A stretch of 64,000 nt of DNA, taken from positions 1-64,000 of the forward strand of contig CAYTGO010000008.1 of NCBI GenBank assembly GCA_964437425.1. The letters run 5' to 3'. Positions 1-8,660 of this stretch are shown here, in pieces. Numbering within the stretch: the stretch's first letter is position 1; the number at the start of each line of letters is the position of its first letter. Origin of the DNA: Scalindua sp964437425. Its GTDB lineage: Bacteria; Planctomycetota; Brocadiia; Brocadiales; Scalinduaceae. The position numbers and the translations under genes are program-made. The notes under the pieces were generated by a model. It did no database searches. It was given only the letters and a program-made list of their open reading frames with translations, and had not been told where the DNA came from.

Positions 1-1886
1 TTACTTACGGATGTTGTAATCAATTCGCTCTTTTCTGAATCCGGTAGTTTATAACGGATCTTCAAAAATGCATACTCACTGTCACTCAAATCACTCTCAG
101 TACCTTCTTTTTCTTTACTGCCATATCGAATATCGTCAACCTGTCTGCCTTTGCTGCCGACAGGTATAATTTCATAAATAGCCGTAACAGTGTGTCCGGA
201 ACCGATGTCACCAGCGTCAACCTTGTCGTTGTTAAAGTCTTCACGTTTTAACATCCGGGATTCGTATCCTATCAGACGGTACTCCGCTATCAGTTTCGGA
301 TTAAACTCAATCTGCAGTTTTACATCCCTGGCAATAGTAAACAATGTGGAGCCGGCTTCATCTACCAGTACCTTTCTTGCCTCATTAAGATTGTCTATAT
401 AAGAAGCGTTTCCATTACCGTTTTGTGCAAGTTTCTGCATCAGGGCATCATTGTAATTTCCCTGACCAAATCCGAGGACCGACAAAAATATACCGCTTTT
501 TCTCTTTCTATCTATATAACTTTTTAATTCCTCGTCATCATATATTCCTACATTGAAATCTCCGTCTGTAGCTAATATGATGCGATTCACACCATCTTCT
601 TTGAAATTAGCCTCTGCAAGGTCATATGCTTTCCGGATTCCTTCTCCACCAGCAGTCGAACCACCTGCCTGCATTTGATCAATTGCGGCCAGTATCTTGC
701 CTTTCTCTTTTACGCTTGTAGGCTCAAGAACGGTACCGGCAGCTCCGGCATAGACAACTATCGCAACCGTGTCCTCTTCGTCCAATGAATTTACAAGCAG
801 ACGGAATGAATTCTTTAAAAGAGGCAGCTTGTCCTGATCATCCATAGAACCTGATACGTCTATTAAGAATACCAGATTAGATCCGGGTTTCTCTTCAGGA
901 ACAATATCGTACCCTTTGATCCCGATGTGAAGAAGTTTTGAGTCCGGGTTCCATGGGGTGGGATATACGGCAATCGTGGGTTGGAATGGTCTTGTCCTCT
1001 CCTCCGGAACAACATAGTCATAATCGAAGTAATTGATCATCTCCTCGATCCTTACCGCATTTTCCTGTGGAAGTACTCCATAATTTATCTGTCGACGGAC
1101 AAACGCGTATGACGCGGTATCAACATCAATAGAGAAGGTGGAAACAGGATCCTCTTTCACCTGCTTTACCGGATTTGTATCAATAGTATCAAATTGATCA
1201 CGTCCGGTTTCCTGGTTTGCATCTAAACGTAAACCCTCTTCAGTATACCCTTCAGAACTATATGATGAGCCTCCATGATTCATTGGCACCTCTGCAATCA
1301 TACTATGAATTGAGGAACCCATTCCCGAGGAGCCCATTCCTACGGAAGGTGATGGTTGTAGAGATGATTTGTAGTAGGAAATACCCCCACCACCTGGAGG
1401 ATCCGAATATGAATAATCATACGCCTCCTGGTGCATGCCAGCAGCCCCACCTGCCGATGAATACTGTCTGGCTCTTTCCTGATTTACCTGATACCGGGAT
1501 CCTGACCCTGACATTGGTTTTCCAGCAATCCCGGAATCTACTACTGCAACTTTCTGTTCCACAGGTACATTTATGGGTTGTGGAACTCGATTCAGATCTA
1601 CAGATAAATATGTCAGACTAACTACTAAAATTGCAACAAAAGCTGTCGCACCACCCGCTATAACATATGACTTTCTCATGGCAAAACCTCCTAAAAAATT
1701 AAGAAACAGGTTGATTCTGCCAATTAGACGCCCTTCGGTATCAATTCCTTTGATATTTTTTTGTAATGATTCTTTTTGCCGGTTAAATTCACTTACAGAG
1801 GCTTTAATCGTAGCCCTTTTGACAACTTCATCCGGTTCAGGAACCTTTATTTCCTGTAGAATTTTATCTATATCTTTCTCTTTCAC
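1..1886 (-). CDS. von Willebrand factor A domain protein with anti-sigma-like N-terminus (partial, runs off left edge)
   Basis: Read directly from the minus strand, where the frame stays open to the window edge. From the GTG at 1886 there is a charged cytoplasmic segment of about 70 residues, one membrane segment (about residues 71-92), a Gly/Ser/Tyr-rich linker, then a VWA domain of the YfbK type. The VWA domain has a MIDAS DVSGSM, a GGST threonine loop and LATDGD. The end of the reading resembles DUF3520 (IRYKLPDSEKSEL). The family is thought to act in protein-protein contacts at the envelope. The GTG overlaps the TGA of the upstream sigma gene as GTGA, so the two are probably translationally coupled, and the cytoplasmic segment could be an anti-sigma module. 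An in-frame ATG at 1679 has a much better AGGAGG site and may be the main start. Confidence 0.85.
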   Translation of the reverse strand, partial: MKEKDIDKILQEIKVPEPDEVVKRATIKASVSEFNRQKESLQKNIKGIDTEGRLIGRINLFLNFLGGFAMRKSYVIAGGATAFVAILVVSLTYLSVDLNRVPQPINVPVEQKVAVVDSGIAGKPMSGSGSRYQVNQERARQYSSAGGAAGMHQEAYDYSYSDPPGGGGISYYKSSLQPSPSVGMGSSGMGSSIHSMIAEVPMNHGGSSYSSEGYTEEGLRLDANQETGRDQFDTIDTNPVKQVKEDPVSTFSIDVDTASYAFVRRQINYGVLPQENAVRIEEMINYFDYDYVVPEERTRPFQPTIAVYPTPWNPDSKLLHIGIKGYDIVPEEKPGSNLVFLIDVSGSMDDQDKLPLLKNSFRLLVNSLDEEDTVAIVVYAGAAGTVLEPTSVKEKGKILAAIDQMQAGGSTAGGEGIRKAYDLAEANFKEDGVNRIILATDGDFNVGIYDDEELKSYIDRKRKSGIFLSVLGFGQGNYNDALMQKLAQNGNGNASYIDNLNEARKVLVDEAGSTLFTIARDVKLQIEFNPKLIAEYRLIGYESRMLKREDFNNDKVDAGDIGSGHTVTAIYEIIPVGSKGRQVDDIRYGSKEKEGTESDLSDSEYAFLKIRYKLPDSEKSELITTSVS

Positions 1887-2428
1887 AATTTAACCCCGTC
1901 TGATTCTAAATGCTTTTTTAGTTTCTTCTTAACCTGAAACACTCTCCACGAAACAGTCTTCTCTGCACAATCCAACACTACCGCAGCTTCCTTGTGGCTC
2001 ATACCTTCACTAAATACAAGCAGTGCCGTCTCTTTCAATTTGTGAGGAAGCTTAGTTATCATATACTGGATTAATTCTGCAATCGAATTCTCTTCAGATG
2101 TTGATCCTTCCTTCATATTCTGCTGATCCGACAGTGCCATCTCTTTTTTACGTATCCTGGCATTTTTTTTCGAAAAGTCCTTAGCGCTGTTTATTGTGAT
2201 CCTGTATAACCAGGTTTGAAATGACGAAGACTCTTTAAACGTTTGTATGCTCCCGGCGAGTTTCATAAATACATTCTGGGTAATATCTTCCGCATCCTCT
2301 TTTATCCCGGTCCATTTATATGATACCTTATATACAAACATGTAATTTCGTTCAACCAGTTCTTCAAACGCAACTGAGTCCCCTTCCCTGGCCAACCTTA
2401 TCAACTCTGTATCATCTTGATTTTCCAT
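1883..2428 (-). CDS. ECF RNA polymerase sigma factor
   Basis: 181 residues, the usual length for an extracytoplasmic-function sigma-70 factor. Region 2 is visible as AFEELVERNYMFVYKVSYKW followed by DAEDITQNVFMKL and SFQTWLYRITIN. Region 4 is an HTH with MSHKEAAVVLDCAEKTVSWR. It would direct RNA polymerase to a dedicated promoter set. Its stop overlaps the GTG start of the downstream VWA membrane protein, an arrangement typical of a sigma factor with its membrane-bound partner. The regulon is not identifiable from the window. Confidence 0.93.
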   Translation of the reverse strand: MENQDDTELIRLAREGDSVAFEELVERNYMFVYKVSYKWTGIKEDAEDITQNVFMKLAGSIQTFKESSSFQTWLYRITINSAKDFSKKNARIRKKEMALSDQQNMKEGSTSEENSIAELIQYMITKLPHKLKETALLVFSEGMSHKEAAVVLDCAEKTVSWRVFQVKKKLKKHLESDGVKL

Positions 2429-2774
2429 ATTTCGGATACTTTTCCCGTCTGCTTATACTGCTCTGAATATTAGACGATACTAAACTATAAATCCTTTGAA
2501 AATAGTTTAGCAGCTCCAGATACATCCCTGGTATTTAGCAACTATATATGATAACCAGCCAATTTATTTCTGTGAAGGACAAAAAACACTAGACACGAAT
2601 TGCTTTCCCGAAAGGCTTGTCAGGCGGGCATAAATTGGCACTTAAAGAGCAATTAATAGATTAATCACTGCTCCCCGTGCAAATGGTGCAAGGGAAACTG
2701 GAAATATATGCTATTTAAAGTCCGAAATGATAGTTTGAATAGTTTGCCATCTTGAAAGATTAAACTCTGACATC
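2429..2774. other. intergenic region without a gene
   Basis: About 346 bases between the ECF sigma gene and the TerB-like gene. I see no convincing ORF. The stretch around 2608-2634 holds a degraded inverted repeat of CCCG/CGGG type, and 2668-2690 resembles sequence near 4628-4650. Both could be remnants of dispersed intergenic repeats. Confidence 0.4.
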
Positions 2775-3260
2775 TTATTCAGCGACATCCAGGCCGAACT
2801 CTTTCTTGATAGTTATTTTGGCATTAATAAAATCTTTATGTGCGATATGAAACAGACCTGATATTTTCCTAATTGTTTCAATCTCATTATGATCTAACTC
2901 GTCATCGCAACACGCTACACGAAAAAGAGTCTCTATAACTGATTTCCTGACATCATAAGAGAGATTTTTGCCTACCTCACGAGTAAAACGATGTAGATCG
3001 ATTCTTTCCCTCGCAGCCTCCTTAATTGAAGCCATAACTGTTGCCATCTCATCTTCCGGTATTTTACTATATAAAGTGAGAATCTCCTTGATCTTCTCGT
3101 CTTCTTTCGCCAGAAACTTATCATCCGCCTCAGCAACAACCCATAACAGTGCCCCCAATGCGATCTTGTCATCTATATCTTTGACCGCAGGTATATCATC
3201 TTTGTCTTTCCATACTGAAGTGATCACATTACTTCTAAATTTATCCAGGAATCCAGCCAT
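2775..3260 (-). CDS. TerB-family (tellurite-resistance-like) protein
   Basis: 161 residues from the ATG at 3260, chosen over a GTG at 3266 because AGAGGA lies about 8 bases upstream of the ATG. The protein is mostly helical, with a duplicated acidic pattern: LLWVVAEADDKFLAKEDEKI in the first half and LFRVACCDDELDHNEIETI in the second. This is the two-lobed TerB/DUF533-like fold with an acidic metal-binding-like patch. The role in tellurite resistance is a family label; a general stress or membrane-associated role is as likely. It is not in an obvious operon. Confidence 0.8.
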   Translation of the reverse strand: MAGFLDKFRSNVITSVWKDKDDIPAVKDIDDKIALGALLWVVAEADDKFLAKEDEKIKEILTLYSKIPEDEMATVMASIKEAARERIDLHRFTREVGKNLSYDVRKSVIETLFRVACCDDELDHNEIETIRKISGLFHIAHKDFINAKITIKKEFGLDVAE

Positions 3261-3490
3261 ATACACTTTCCTCTGATTTTGTCAAAGTGTTAAAATAAAA
3301 ATTATTCTCGCATATTCGGGAAGAAAACAGTAGCCTTATTTCCGGCTTATTCACTGTTCCCAGCCGCTTTCTACCCAAATCCTCTGCTTCTATTCTCTAC
3401 TATTATCCGCATTTTCAATTGACAGGAGTATGATATTGAGTAGGATGTATTAATTATTAAAGCATTACCAAATTTATTAAAAGGATACTC

Positions 3491-3724
3491 ATGAATACAC
3501 GTTATAAAGATTACGATTTGGATTCTTTACCGGCAAAATCATATGGTAAAGAGGAATGGATGACTTCTGTTCATATCAACAAACTTAGTTCCGATGGCTA
3601 TAAAACAAAGGCGTTTTATTGTAAAGAGATTTTTGACACCAAGGAAGAGGCAGATGAACATTCATTAAATTTAGGCAAACAGATAGTTGATGGCACACAT
3701 CCTGATCTCAAAATAGATTTTTAG
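3491..3724 (+). CDS. small hypothetical protein
   Basis: 77 residues, with an AAAGGA site 6 bases before the ATG. The protein is hydrophilic with no signal peptide or membrane segment. It ends with a conserved-looking GTHPDLKIDF. I do not recognise a family. It stands alone between divergent and convergent neighbours. Confidence 0.6.
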   Translation: MNTRYKDYDLDSLPAKSYGKEEWMTSVHINKLSSDGYKTKAFYCKEIFDTKEEADEHSLNLGKQIVDGTHPDLKIDF

Positions 3725-3771
3725 ATACAGCCTGATCTTGGTAGACGGCACGACTATTTGAAACCTTTGTT

Positions 3772-4032
3772 TTATTTTTTGATTTTTCTCTTAAAATAAT
3801 AATTACTAAATTGCACTGTTACAAGCTCCCATCCTTGCTTACCAAGTGCATTTAGGGCCGGCTGGTCTTGTTTGACTTGTTGTTTCATTGTTCCTTTTGT
3901 CTTTGCATTTACTATCTTATACTCCCATTGTATTTCAGCAACATTCTCTTCTGCACATACGAATACGCTTGAGAACATTAAACCGACCACAAATACGGTT
4001 GTAAGCATTAACCGGCAATAATTCTCCTTCAT
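3772..4032 (-). CDS. exported DUF4177-like small protein
   Basis: 86 residues from the ATG at 4032, supported by AGGAGG 6-7 bases upstream. A longer frame to 4128 has no such site. An N-terminal signal peptide (hydrophobic LMLTTVFVVGLMFSSVFVCA) is followed by the DUF4177 pattern: WEYKIV, then LNALGKQGWELVTV and YYFKRK. The family's function is unknown; the protein is probably periplasmic. Confidence 0.75.
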   Translation of the reverse strand: MKENYCRLMLTTVFVVGLMFSSVFVCAEENVAEIQWEYKIVNAKTKGTMKQQVKQDQPALNALGKQGWELVTVQFSNYYFKRKIKK

Positions 4033-4168
4033 TTCAATCCTCCTAATAAGTAAATAGATTTTTAACGCGAAGGCGCAGGGAACGCACCCGCCAAGAAGCA
4101 CGTCGGGCAGGAAGGAAAGATATTGCAATTGACTAATGACGAATTTGATCTCACCCGCCCATCCGTCA

Positions 4169-4540
4169 TTAAAACTTAAGTAGATATTTGATTATTCCGA
4201 ATGTGGATATCGCTCCCAGCGTTATCAGGATATACTTGAATCTGTCATCTTTACGATGATGCCTTCTGGAATTGATAATAAGACCAATGACACTTATGCA
4301 AAGCCCGAAGATCAATAGACAGAAAAGGTAATGAATCAGCTTCGGGTCCCATGTTGACCGCACGTTAACGTCTGCAGTCTTGGTGAACATATTCTCCTCT
4401 TCCGGTTTTGCCAGGTCGAGAATATACAGAGCAACGATCATTACAAACCAGCCGAAAATACCAAGCCATCTAAGTATCTTAATCAGAAGATCCGGCCCCC
4501 TTCGTCTATCTGGTTGCATATTTACACTGACTTCTACCAA
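4169..4540 (-). CDS. conserved membrane protein, three predicted TM segments
   Basis: 123 residues starting at a TTG with GGGAGA about 5 bases upstream; an in-frame ATG at 4519 is the alternative. The conserved opening DRRRGPDLLIKILRWLGIFGW runs into the first membrane helix, and two more lie near residues 68-88 and 103-120. A basic loop (NSRRHHRKDD) sits between helices 2 and 3. I recall similar small membrane proteins as conserved hypotheticals in Gram-negative bacteria. The function is unknown. Confidence 0.7.
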   Translation of the reverse strand: MVEVSVNMQPDRRRGPDLLIKILRWLGIFGWFVMIVALYILDLAKPEEENMFTKTADVNVRSTWDPKLIHYLFCLLIFGLCISVIGLIINSRRHHRKDDRFKYILITLGAISTFGIIKYLLKF

Positions 4541-4653
4541 TTGTATCTCCCTATTATTTGATCAATGTACCAGCCATTGTTTGTCATTATAAACGAGCAG
4601 GGATATTTTGCAATATAAAAGATTGCTCACCGCTCCCCGGACAAAATGCGCCC

Positions 4654-4688
4654 CCTCCCTGCCCGAACGGTACGTTCGGGCAGGGAGG
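4654..4688. repeat. perfect palindrome, 16-bp arms with 3-nt loop
   Basis: Arms 4654-4669 and 4673-4688 (CCTCCCTGCCCGAACG and its reverse complement) are separated by GTA. The element lies between two divergent genes and has no T-tract, so it is unlikely to be a terminator for either. It contains a TGCCCG/CGGGCA core also seen in partial form near 4086-4112 and 59647-59676, which suggests a dispersed REP-like element. Confidence 0.8.
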
Positions 4689-4786
4689 ACAGGAAGACAC
4701 TGAGAACACAAAGAAAAGAGTAGAAATAAGATACCAGACACAAGAATTGAAATAAGGGAATTTCAAATACTCAATTAAATTTTCTA

Positions 4787-4814
4787 TTGACTTCACAATG
4801 TATTATCGTATATT
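4787..4814 (+). promoter_or_regulatory. sigma-70-type promoter of arsR
   Basis: A -35 TTGACT (4787-4792), a 16-base spacer and a -10 TATATT (4809-4814), 25 bases upstream of the arsR ATG. Confidence 0.65.
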
Positions 4815-4821
4815 TGCGATA
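4804..4821. promoter_or_regulatory. putative ArsR operator
   Basis: An interrupted dyad TATCG-N8-CGATA overlaps the -10 element of the arsR promoter. ArsR repressors usually bind such short dyads over their own promoter and release on arsenite binding. The assignment rests on position and symmetry only. Confidence 0.5.
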
Positions 4822-4838
4822 TAGGATATATAAATATT

Positions 4839-5171
4839 ATGGCTATAACAAAAGTCGGTGAATTTAGCTCAAAAGAGAGGAAGATTGCAATGCTCTGCAA
4901 GGCATTAGCCCATCCGGCGCGGATTGCAATCATCAACTTTCTGATTAAAAAGAGAGAGTGTATCTGCGGCGATGTTGTCAATGAACTCCCCCTGTCTCAA
5001 TCCACTGTATCGCAACACCTGAAGGAGTTGAAGAACGCGGGATTGATAGTTGGTGACATAGACGGCCCCAGGGTCTGTTACTGTATTGATCAGCAGACGT
5101 GGAACGAGGCTGGCGCACTAATAAATCTATTTTTGTCGCAGAAGTCAAAACAGGCTGTAAAGCCATGCTGA
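4839..5171 (+). CDS. arsR: ArsR/SmtB-family metalloregulator
   Basis: 110 residues. The winged-helix core shows ALAHPARIAIINFL, an ECICGD motif at the start of helix 3 (two cysteines, the usual arsenite-binding position) and the recognition helix QSTVSQHLKELKNAGL. The C-terminal region has further Cys residues (VCYCID and the terminal Cys). It should repress its own promoter and the downstream ACR3 gene, and leave DNA when As(III) binds. The dyad over its -10 box fits autoregulation. About 150 bases of palindromic repeats separate it from the exporter. Confidence 0.92.
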   Translation: MAITKVGEFSSKERKIAMLCKALAHPARIAIINFLIKKRECICGDVVNELPLSQSTVSQHLKELKNAGLIVGDIDGPRVCYCIDQQTWNEAGALINLFLSQKSKQAVKPC

Positions 5172-5176
5172 ATAAA

Positions 5177-5202
5177 CGTTCCCACGCTGGAGCATGGGAA
5201 CG
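5177..5202. repeat. GTTCCCA...TGGGAAC palindromic repeat
   Basis: CGTTCCCA (5177-5184) and TGGGAACG (5195-5202) flank an inner GCT/AGC pair, giving a REP-like hairpin. It lies 5 bases after the arsR stop and could end or process the arsR message. Sequences of this type recur in many bacterial genomes. Confidence 0.7.
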
Positions 5203-5220
5203 AAATGTTACCAACAAACT

Positions 5221-5291
5221 GTAGCGGAATGGCTTTAGCCTTCCATTTATCCGCTTAGACATGACAATGGAAACCTGAAGGTTTCCGCTAC
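5221..5291. repeat. pair of inward-facing GTAGCGGAA repeats
   Basis: Copy 1 (5221-5248) begins GTAGCGGAA and contains its own GGCTTTAGCC dyad. Copy 2 (5266-5291) is the inverted form, ends TTTCCGCTAC and contains ACCTGAAGGT. Together they form a nested cruciform in the arsR-ACR3 gap. It looks like a dispersed palindromic repeat family rather than a gene. Confidence 0.7.
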
Positions 5292-5321
5292 GTCCCAATT
5301 TAACAACAATTGTAAAACAAA

Positions 5322-6559
5322 ATGACTGAAGTTAAAAAATTATCTTTTTTCGAAAAATACCTGACCCTCTGGGTAGTGATCTGTATAGGAGCAGGAATCG
5401 GTCTGGGAGAAGCGATGCCGGATCTTGCATTTAGACTGGACTCGCTTTCATTATACCGGGTATCCATACCTATTGCCGTATGCCTGTTCTTTATGATGTA
5501 CCCAATCATGGTCAAGATAGATTTCGCGGAGGTGTTAAAAGTAGCAAAGACCCCCANNNNNNNNNNNNNNNNNNNNNNNNNNNNNNNNNNNNNNNNNNNN
5601 NNNNNNNNNNNNNNNNNNNNNNNNNNNNNNNNNNNNNNNNNNNNNNNNNNNNNNNNCCAATCATGGTCAAGATAGATTTCGCGGAGGTGTTAAAAGTAGC
5701 AAAGACCCCCAAAGCGGTCGGGCTTACTCTCTTTATCAACTGGGCAATAAAACCGTTTACTATGTTTCTCATTGCCTGGTTTTTCCTGGGCTATCTCTTT
5801 AAAGATTTTCTGCCGGGAACAGAGATTCTCAAAGACGGCAGTGAAGTAGAATTGTGGAGAAGCTACATCGCTGGAACAATCCTCCTGGGGATAGCCCCAT
5901 GTACGGCAATGGTATTGATGTGGGGCTATCTGGCGAAGGGCAATGATGGTCTCACCCTGGTAATGGTAGCCATCAATTCACTGACTATGCTTGTGCTTTA
6001 TGCACCTCTTGGCGGTTTTCTGCTAGGTGTGAATGCCATGCCCATACCGTGGCAAACTATACTATTCTCTGTTGCGGTTTACGTCGCCCTGCCGCTGGTT
6101 ACCGGATACTTTACGCGTAAGGCGATTATTGGTTGCAAGGGAAAGGAGTGGTTTAATGATAAATTCGTTCATTGGCTTACTCCGGTCAGCATAATAGCAC
6201 TCTTAACAACATTGGTACTTCTCTTCTCTTTTAAGGGCCAGATTATTGTTAATAATCCACTAACAATACTATGGATCTCAATTCCACTGTTCCTCCAGAC
6301 AATATTCATTTTCAGTCTAGGTTACTTCCTTCTGGCAAGGCTATTAAAGCTCTCTTATCAGGACGCTGCTCCGTCGGCTTTGATTGGCGCTTCAAACCAT
6401 TTTGAAGTGGCAATTGCAACATCAGCAATGCTGTTTGGGCTCTCATCCGGCGCCTCGCTGGCTACAGTAGTTGGAGTCTTGATTGAAGTTCCCTTAATGC
6501 TTATGCTTGTCTCTATCTGCAAAAGAACACCCTATCTATTTAAAGAATCTACACAATAA
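5322..6559 (+). CDS. acr3: ACR3-type arsenite efflux permease (interrupted by an assembly gap)
   Basis: The frame is broken only by 100 N at 5557-5656, flanked by an exact 55-base duplication (5502-5556 and 5657-5711). Dropping 155 bases joins the halves in frame to 360 residues, the normal ACR3 size. About ten membrane helices are evident. The ACR3 hallmark cysteine is in GIAPCTAMVLMW, and the late helix carries GASNHFEVAIATS. The protein extrudes As(III) across the inner membrane by a proton-coupled process. Being next to arsR, it should be induced by arsenite. No arsenate reductase gene is adjacent. Confidence 0.93.
5557..5656. other. 100-N assembly gap inside acr3
   Basis: Flanked by identical 55-base sequences, so it is probably a zero-length join in which two contigs actually overlap. 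Confidence 0.95.
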
Positions 6560-6641
6560 CTACAAAAATGCAGGAAATCCAACAGGAGTAAAAGGTACAT
6601 TTCAGAGGTTTCGAGAGCTAATTTATATATAGACTTTAAAT

Positions 6642-6660
6642 TTATAGTGTAGTACTATAA
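6642..6660. promoter_or_regulatory. inverted repeat upstream of the stress-protein gene
   Basis: TTATAGT and ACTATAA, 7-bp arms with a 5-base centre, lie 50 bases before the first universal stress protein gene. This is a possible operator; no regulator can be assigned. Confidence 0.35.
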
Positions 6661-6709
6661 GTGCAGAGTGTGTGTCCTTATAAATTAATTGCGCAAATAG
6701 GAGATTGAG

Positions 6710-7549
6710 ATGTTTAAAACGATACTTGTACCGATTGATTCTTCAGACACGAGTCTGGTTGCCGTTGACTACGCAATTGATCTATCGAAATCTTTCGACT
6801 CAGAGATAGTAGGTATCTCAATAATTGATATAAAAAAATTAGCCGGGCCATTCATGAGAGACCTGGGAACAAGCATTGGTGGCATGGTACCTTATGCCGA
6901 TTTCCAACAGAATGTACGACAGTTCCTGGAAGATACTGCCAAAGCTGCCCTGGATGAATTAGAAGGAAAATGCAGTTCTGCCGGAATTTCTTTTACACGT
7001 ACAACAAAGGAAGGTGTAGTTGGCAAGGAAATAGTCGAATCTGCAAAAAGGTGCGATATGATTTCTATGGGAATGGCAGGTGAACATGCATTCTGGCGTG
7101 ATGCTTTTCTGGGTTCAAACCTGGAATCTGTCGTCAGGCAGACACACAAACCTGTATTGGTAACCCCGGAAAAATATAAGAAGATTACGAAAATACTGGT
7201 TGCGTACGATGCCAGCTCTTTTTCTACAAAGGCCTTGGCTGCCGGTGCAGATATTGCAGAGCAGATGAAACTTCCCCTTACTGTAGTTACCGTATCTGAT
7301 GACAAGAAGGCGGGTGAAGATATTCTCTCTCAAGCAGATGACAATCTGAAGGATTACAAAATTACGTATGACAAGGTCCTTAAAGGTGGAGAAACCGTGA
7401 GTGCAATTCTGGAGCTCTGCAATGAAGGTTCTTATGACTTGCTCGCAATGGGTGCCTACGGTCACTCGAAAATAAGGGAATTAATCCTTGGAAATACAAC
7501 GGTGCAGATAATGAGAAAAGTAGACTGCGCAGTGTTACTATGCAGATAA
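6710..7549 (+). CDS. universal stress protein, tandem UspA domains
   Basis: 279 residues made of two UspA folds (about 1-150 and 155-279). Each starts with the usual strand (FKTILVPIDSS and ITKILVAYDAS) and ends in a nucleotide-loop region. The second carries a GxxGx9G loop in MGAYGHSKIRELILGNTT, typical of ATP-binding members. The first is divergent (MGMAGEHAFWRDAFLGSN). A GGAGAT site precedes the ATG. It is the first of three Usp genes in a row; these cytoplasmic proteins usually respond to energy or redox stress. Confidence 0.9.
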   Translation: MFKTILVPIDSSDTSLVAVDYAIDLSKSFDSEIVGISIIDIKKLAGPFMRDLGTSIGGMVPYADFQQNVRQFLEDTAKAALDELEGKCSSAGISFTRTTKEGVVGKEIVESAKRCDMISMGMAGEHAFWRDAFLGSNLESVVRQTHKPVLVTPEKYKKITKILVAYDASSFSTKALAAGADIAEQMKLPLTVVTVSDDKKAGEDILSQADDNLKDYKITYDKVLKGGETVSAILELCNEGSYDLLAMGAYGHSKIRELILGNTTVQIMRKVDCAVLLCR

Positions 7550-7591
7550 GATAGTTAGTTGCGTTCGCAATTGAAAGGAACAAGGTTCAAA

Positions 7592-8050
7592 ATGATATCC
7601 TTAAATAAAATATTATGCCCTATTGATCATTCAGATTGCTCAAAAGAGGCGCTGAAATATGCTGTTACATTTGCGATGAAAGACGAAGCAAAATTGTTAC
7701 TGCTGCATGTAATCGATATACGTTCTTTTAACGAGGGGCTGGATGCAATGTCGACACAGATTCCGAATGAAGAGACAATTGAGCAGTTAAGAGTAAAGCT
7801 TCTTGATTGTATACCGGAGGAAATCAGGGACGACATGGATGTAGAGGCCATCGTAACACAGGGTATCCCTTTCGCAGAGATCATAAGCACTGCAAAGGAG
7901 AAAGAGATTGATATGATAGTAATCGGTTCGCATGGAAGAACCGGTATTTCACATATGATGCTGGGCAGTGTGTCTGAGAAAGTTGTAAGAAAGGCTCCCT
8001 GTCCCGTACTAATAGTCAGGCAGTCGGATCACGAATTTGTCATGCCTTAA
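7592..8050 (+). CDS. universal stress protein (UspA family)
   Basis: 152 residues from the ATG at 7592. A TTG further upstream is less likely, since an AAGG site precedes the ATG and the family normally starts a few residues before KILCPIDHS. The full ATP-binding signature GSHGRTGISHMMLGS is present, followed by EKVVRKAPCPVLIV. It lies 42 bases after the tandem Usp gene and probably shares its transcript. Confidence 0.93.
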   Translation: MISLNKILCPIDHSDCSKEALKYAVTFAMKDEAKLLLLHVIDIRSFNEGLDAMSTQIPNEETIEQLRVKLLDCIPEEIRDDMDVEAIVTQGIPFAEIISTAKEKEIDMIVIGSHGRTGISHMMLGSVSEKVVRKAPCPVLIVRQSDHEFVMP

Positions 8051-8186
8051 GTACTTTGCTTGAACTGGAAACTCCGTTATACAACATAATCTCACATGAT
8101 AAACCAGTGCGAGTGCACTTATCGCTTAGAGGGACGTATACTCCCTACGATTCTATTCAACGTGTTATGTAAGAAGGAGAATTCAG

Positions 8187-8642
8187 ATGATAAAATTAAA
8201 AGAAATACTATGTCCTTTTGATTTTTCAGAAAACGCTCGGGAAGCATTAAAATATGCAATTCATTTGATGTTAAAAGACGATGATGCCTCCCTGTATCTG
8301 GTTCACGTAGTGGATAGCAGAGTTTTTGATTATGGTGGCCCTATTTATGAACAAGAACTGTCTGTATCGATGACAGTACTCGACCAATCCACCAGAGAAC
8401 AATTGGAGAAGAAGTTATTAACTGAGATTCCGGAAGAGATTCAAAACAGAGTAGAGACAATTATTTTGTTCGGAGTACCATTTCTTGAGATTATAATAAC
8501 CGCAAAGGACAAGAATATAGATTTAATAGTGATTGGTACACATGGAAGGACAGGTATAGCACATATGCTGATTGGCAGTGTTGCCGAGAAGGTAGTAAGA
8601 AAAGCTCCATGCCCGGTCTTATCTGTTAAAAGCAAAAAGTAA
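8187..8642 (+). CDS. universal stress protein (UspA family)
   Basis: 151 residues with a strong AAGGAG site. It is closely similar to the preceding Usp protein (KEILCPFDFSENAREALKYA; GTHGRTGIAHMLIGS; EKVVRKAPCPVLSV), so the two probably arose by tandem duplication. A 136-base gap separates them, so it may have its own promoter. Confidence 0.93.
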   Translation: MIKLKEILCPFDFSENAREALKYAIHLMLKDDDASLYLVHVVDSRVFDYGGPIYEQELSVSMTVLDQSTREQLEKKLLTEIPEEIQNRVETIILFGVPFLEIIITAKDKNIDLIVIGTHGRTGIAHMLIGSVAEKVVRKAPCPVLSVKSKK

Positions 8643-8660
8643 ATTACATAGGAGACAATT

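Noticed and set aside
4558..4796. short frames on both strands across the palindrome
   Set aside because: They run through the perfect palindrome in a divergent promoter region and have no domain.
5480..5675. frames running through the first N block
   Set aside because: They translate N as unknown residues and start inside acr3; they are artefacts of the gap and duplicated flanks.
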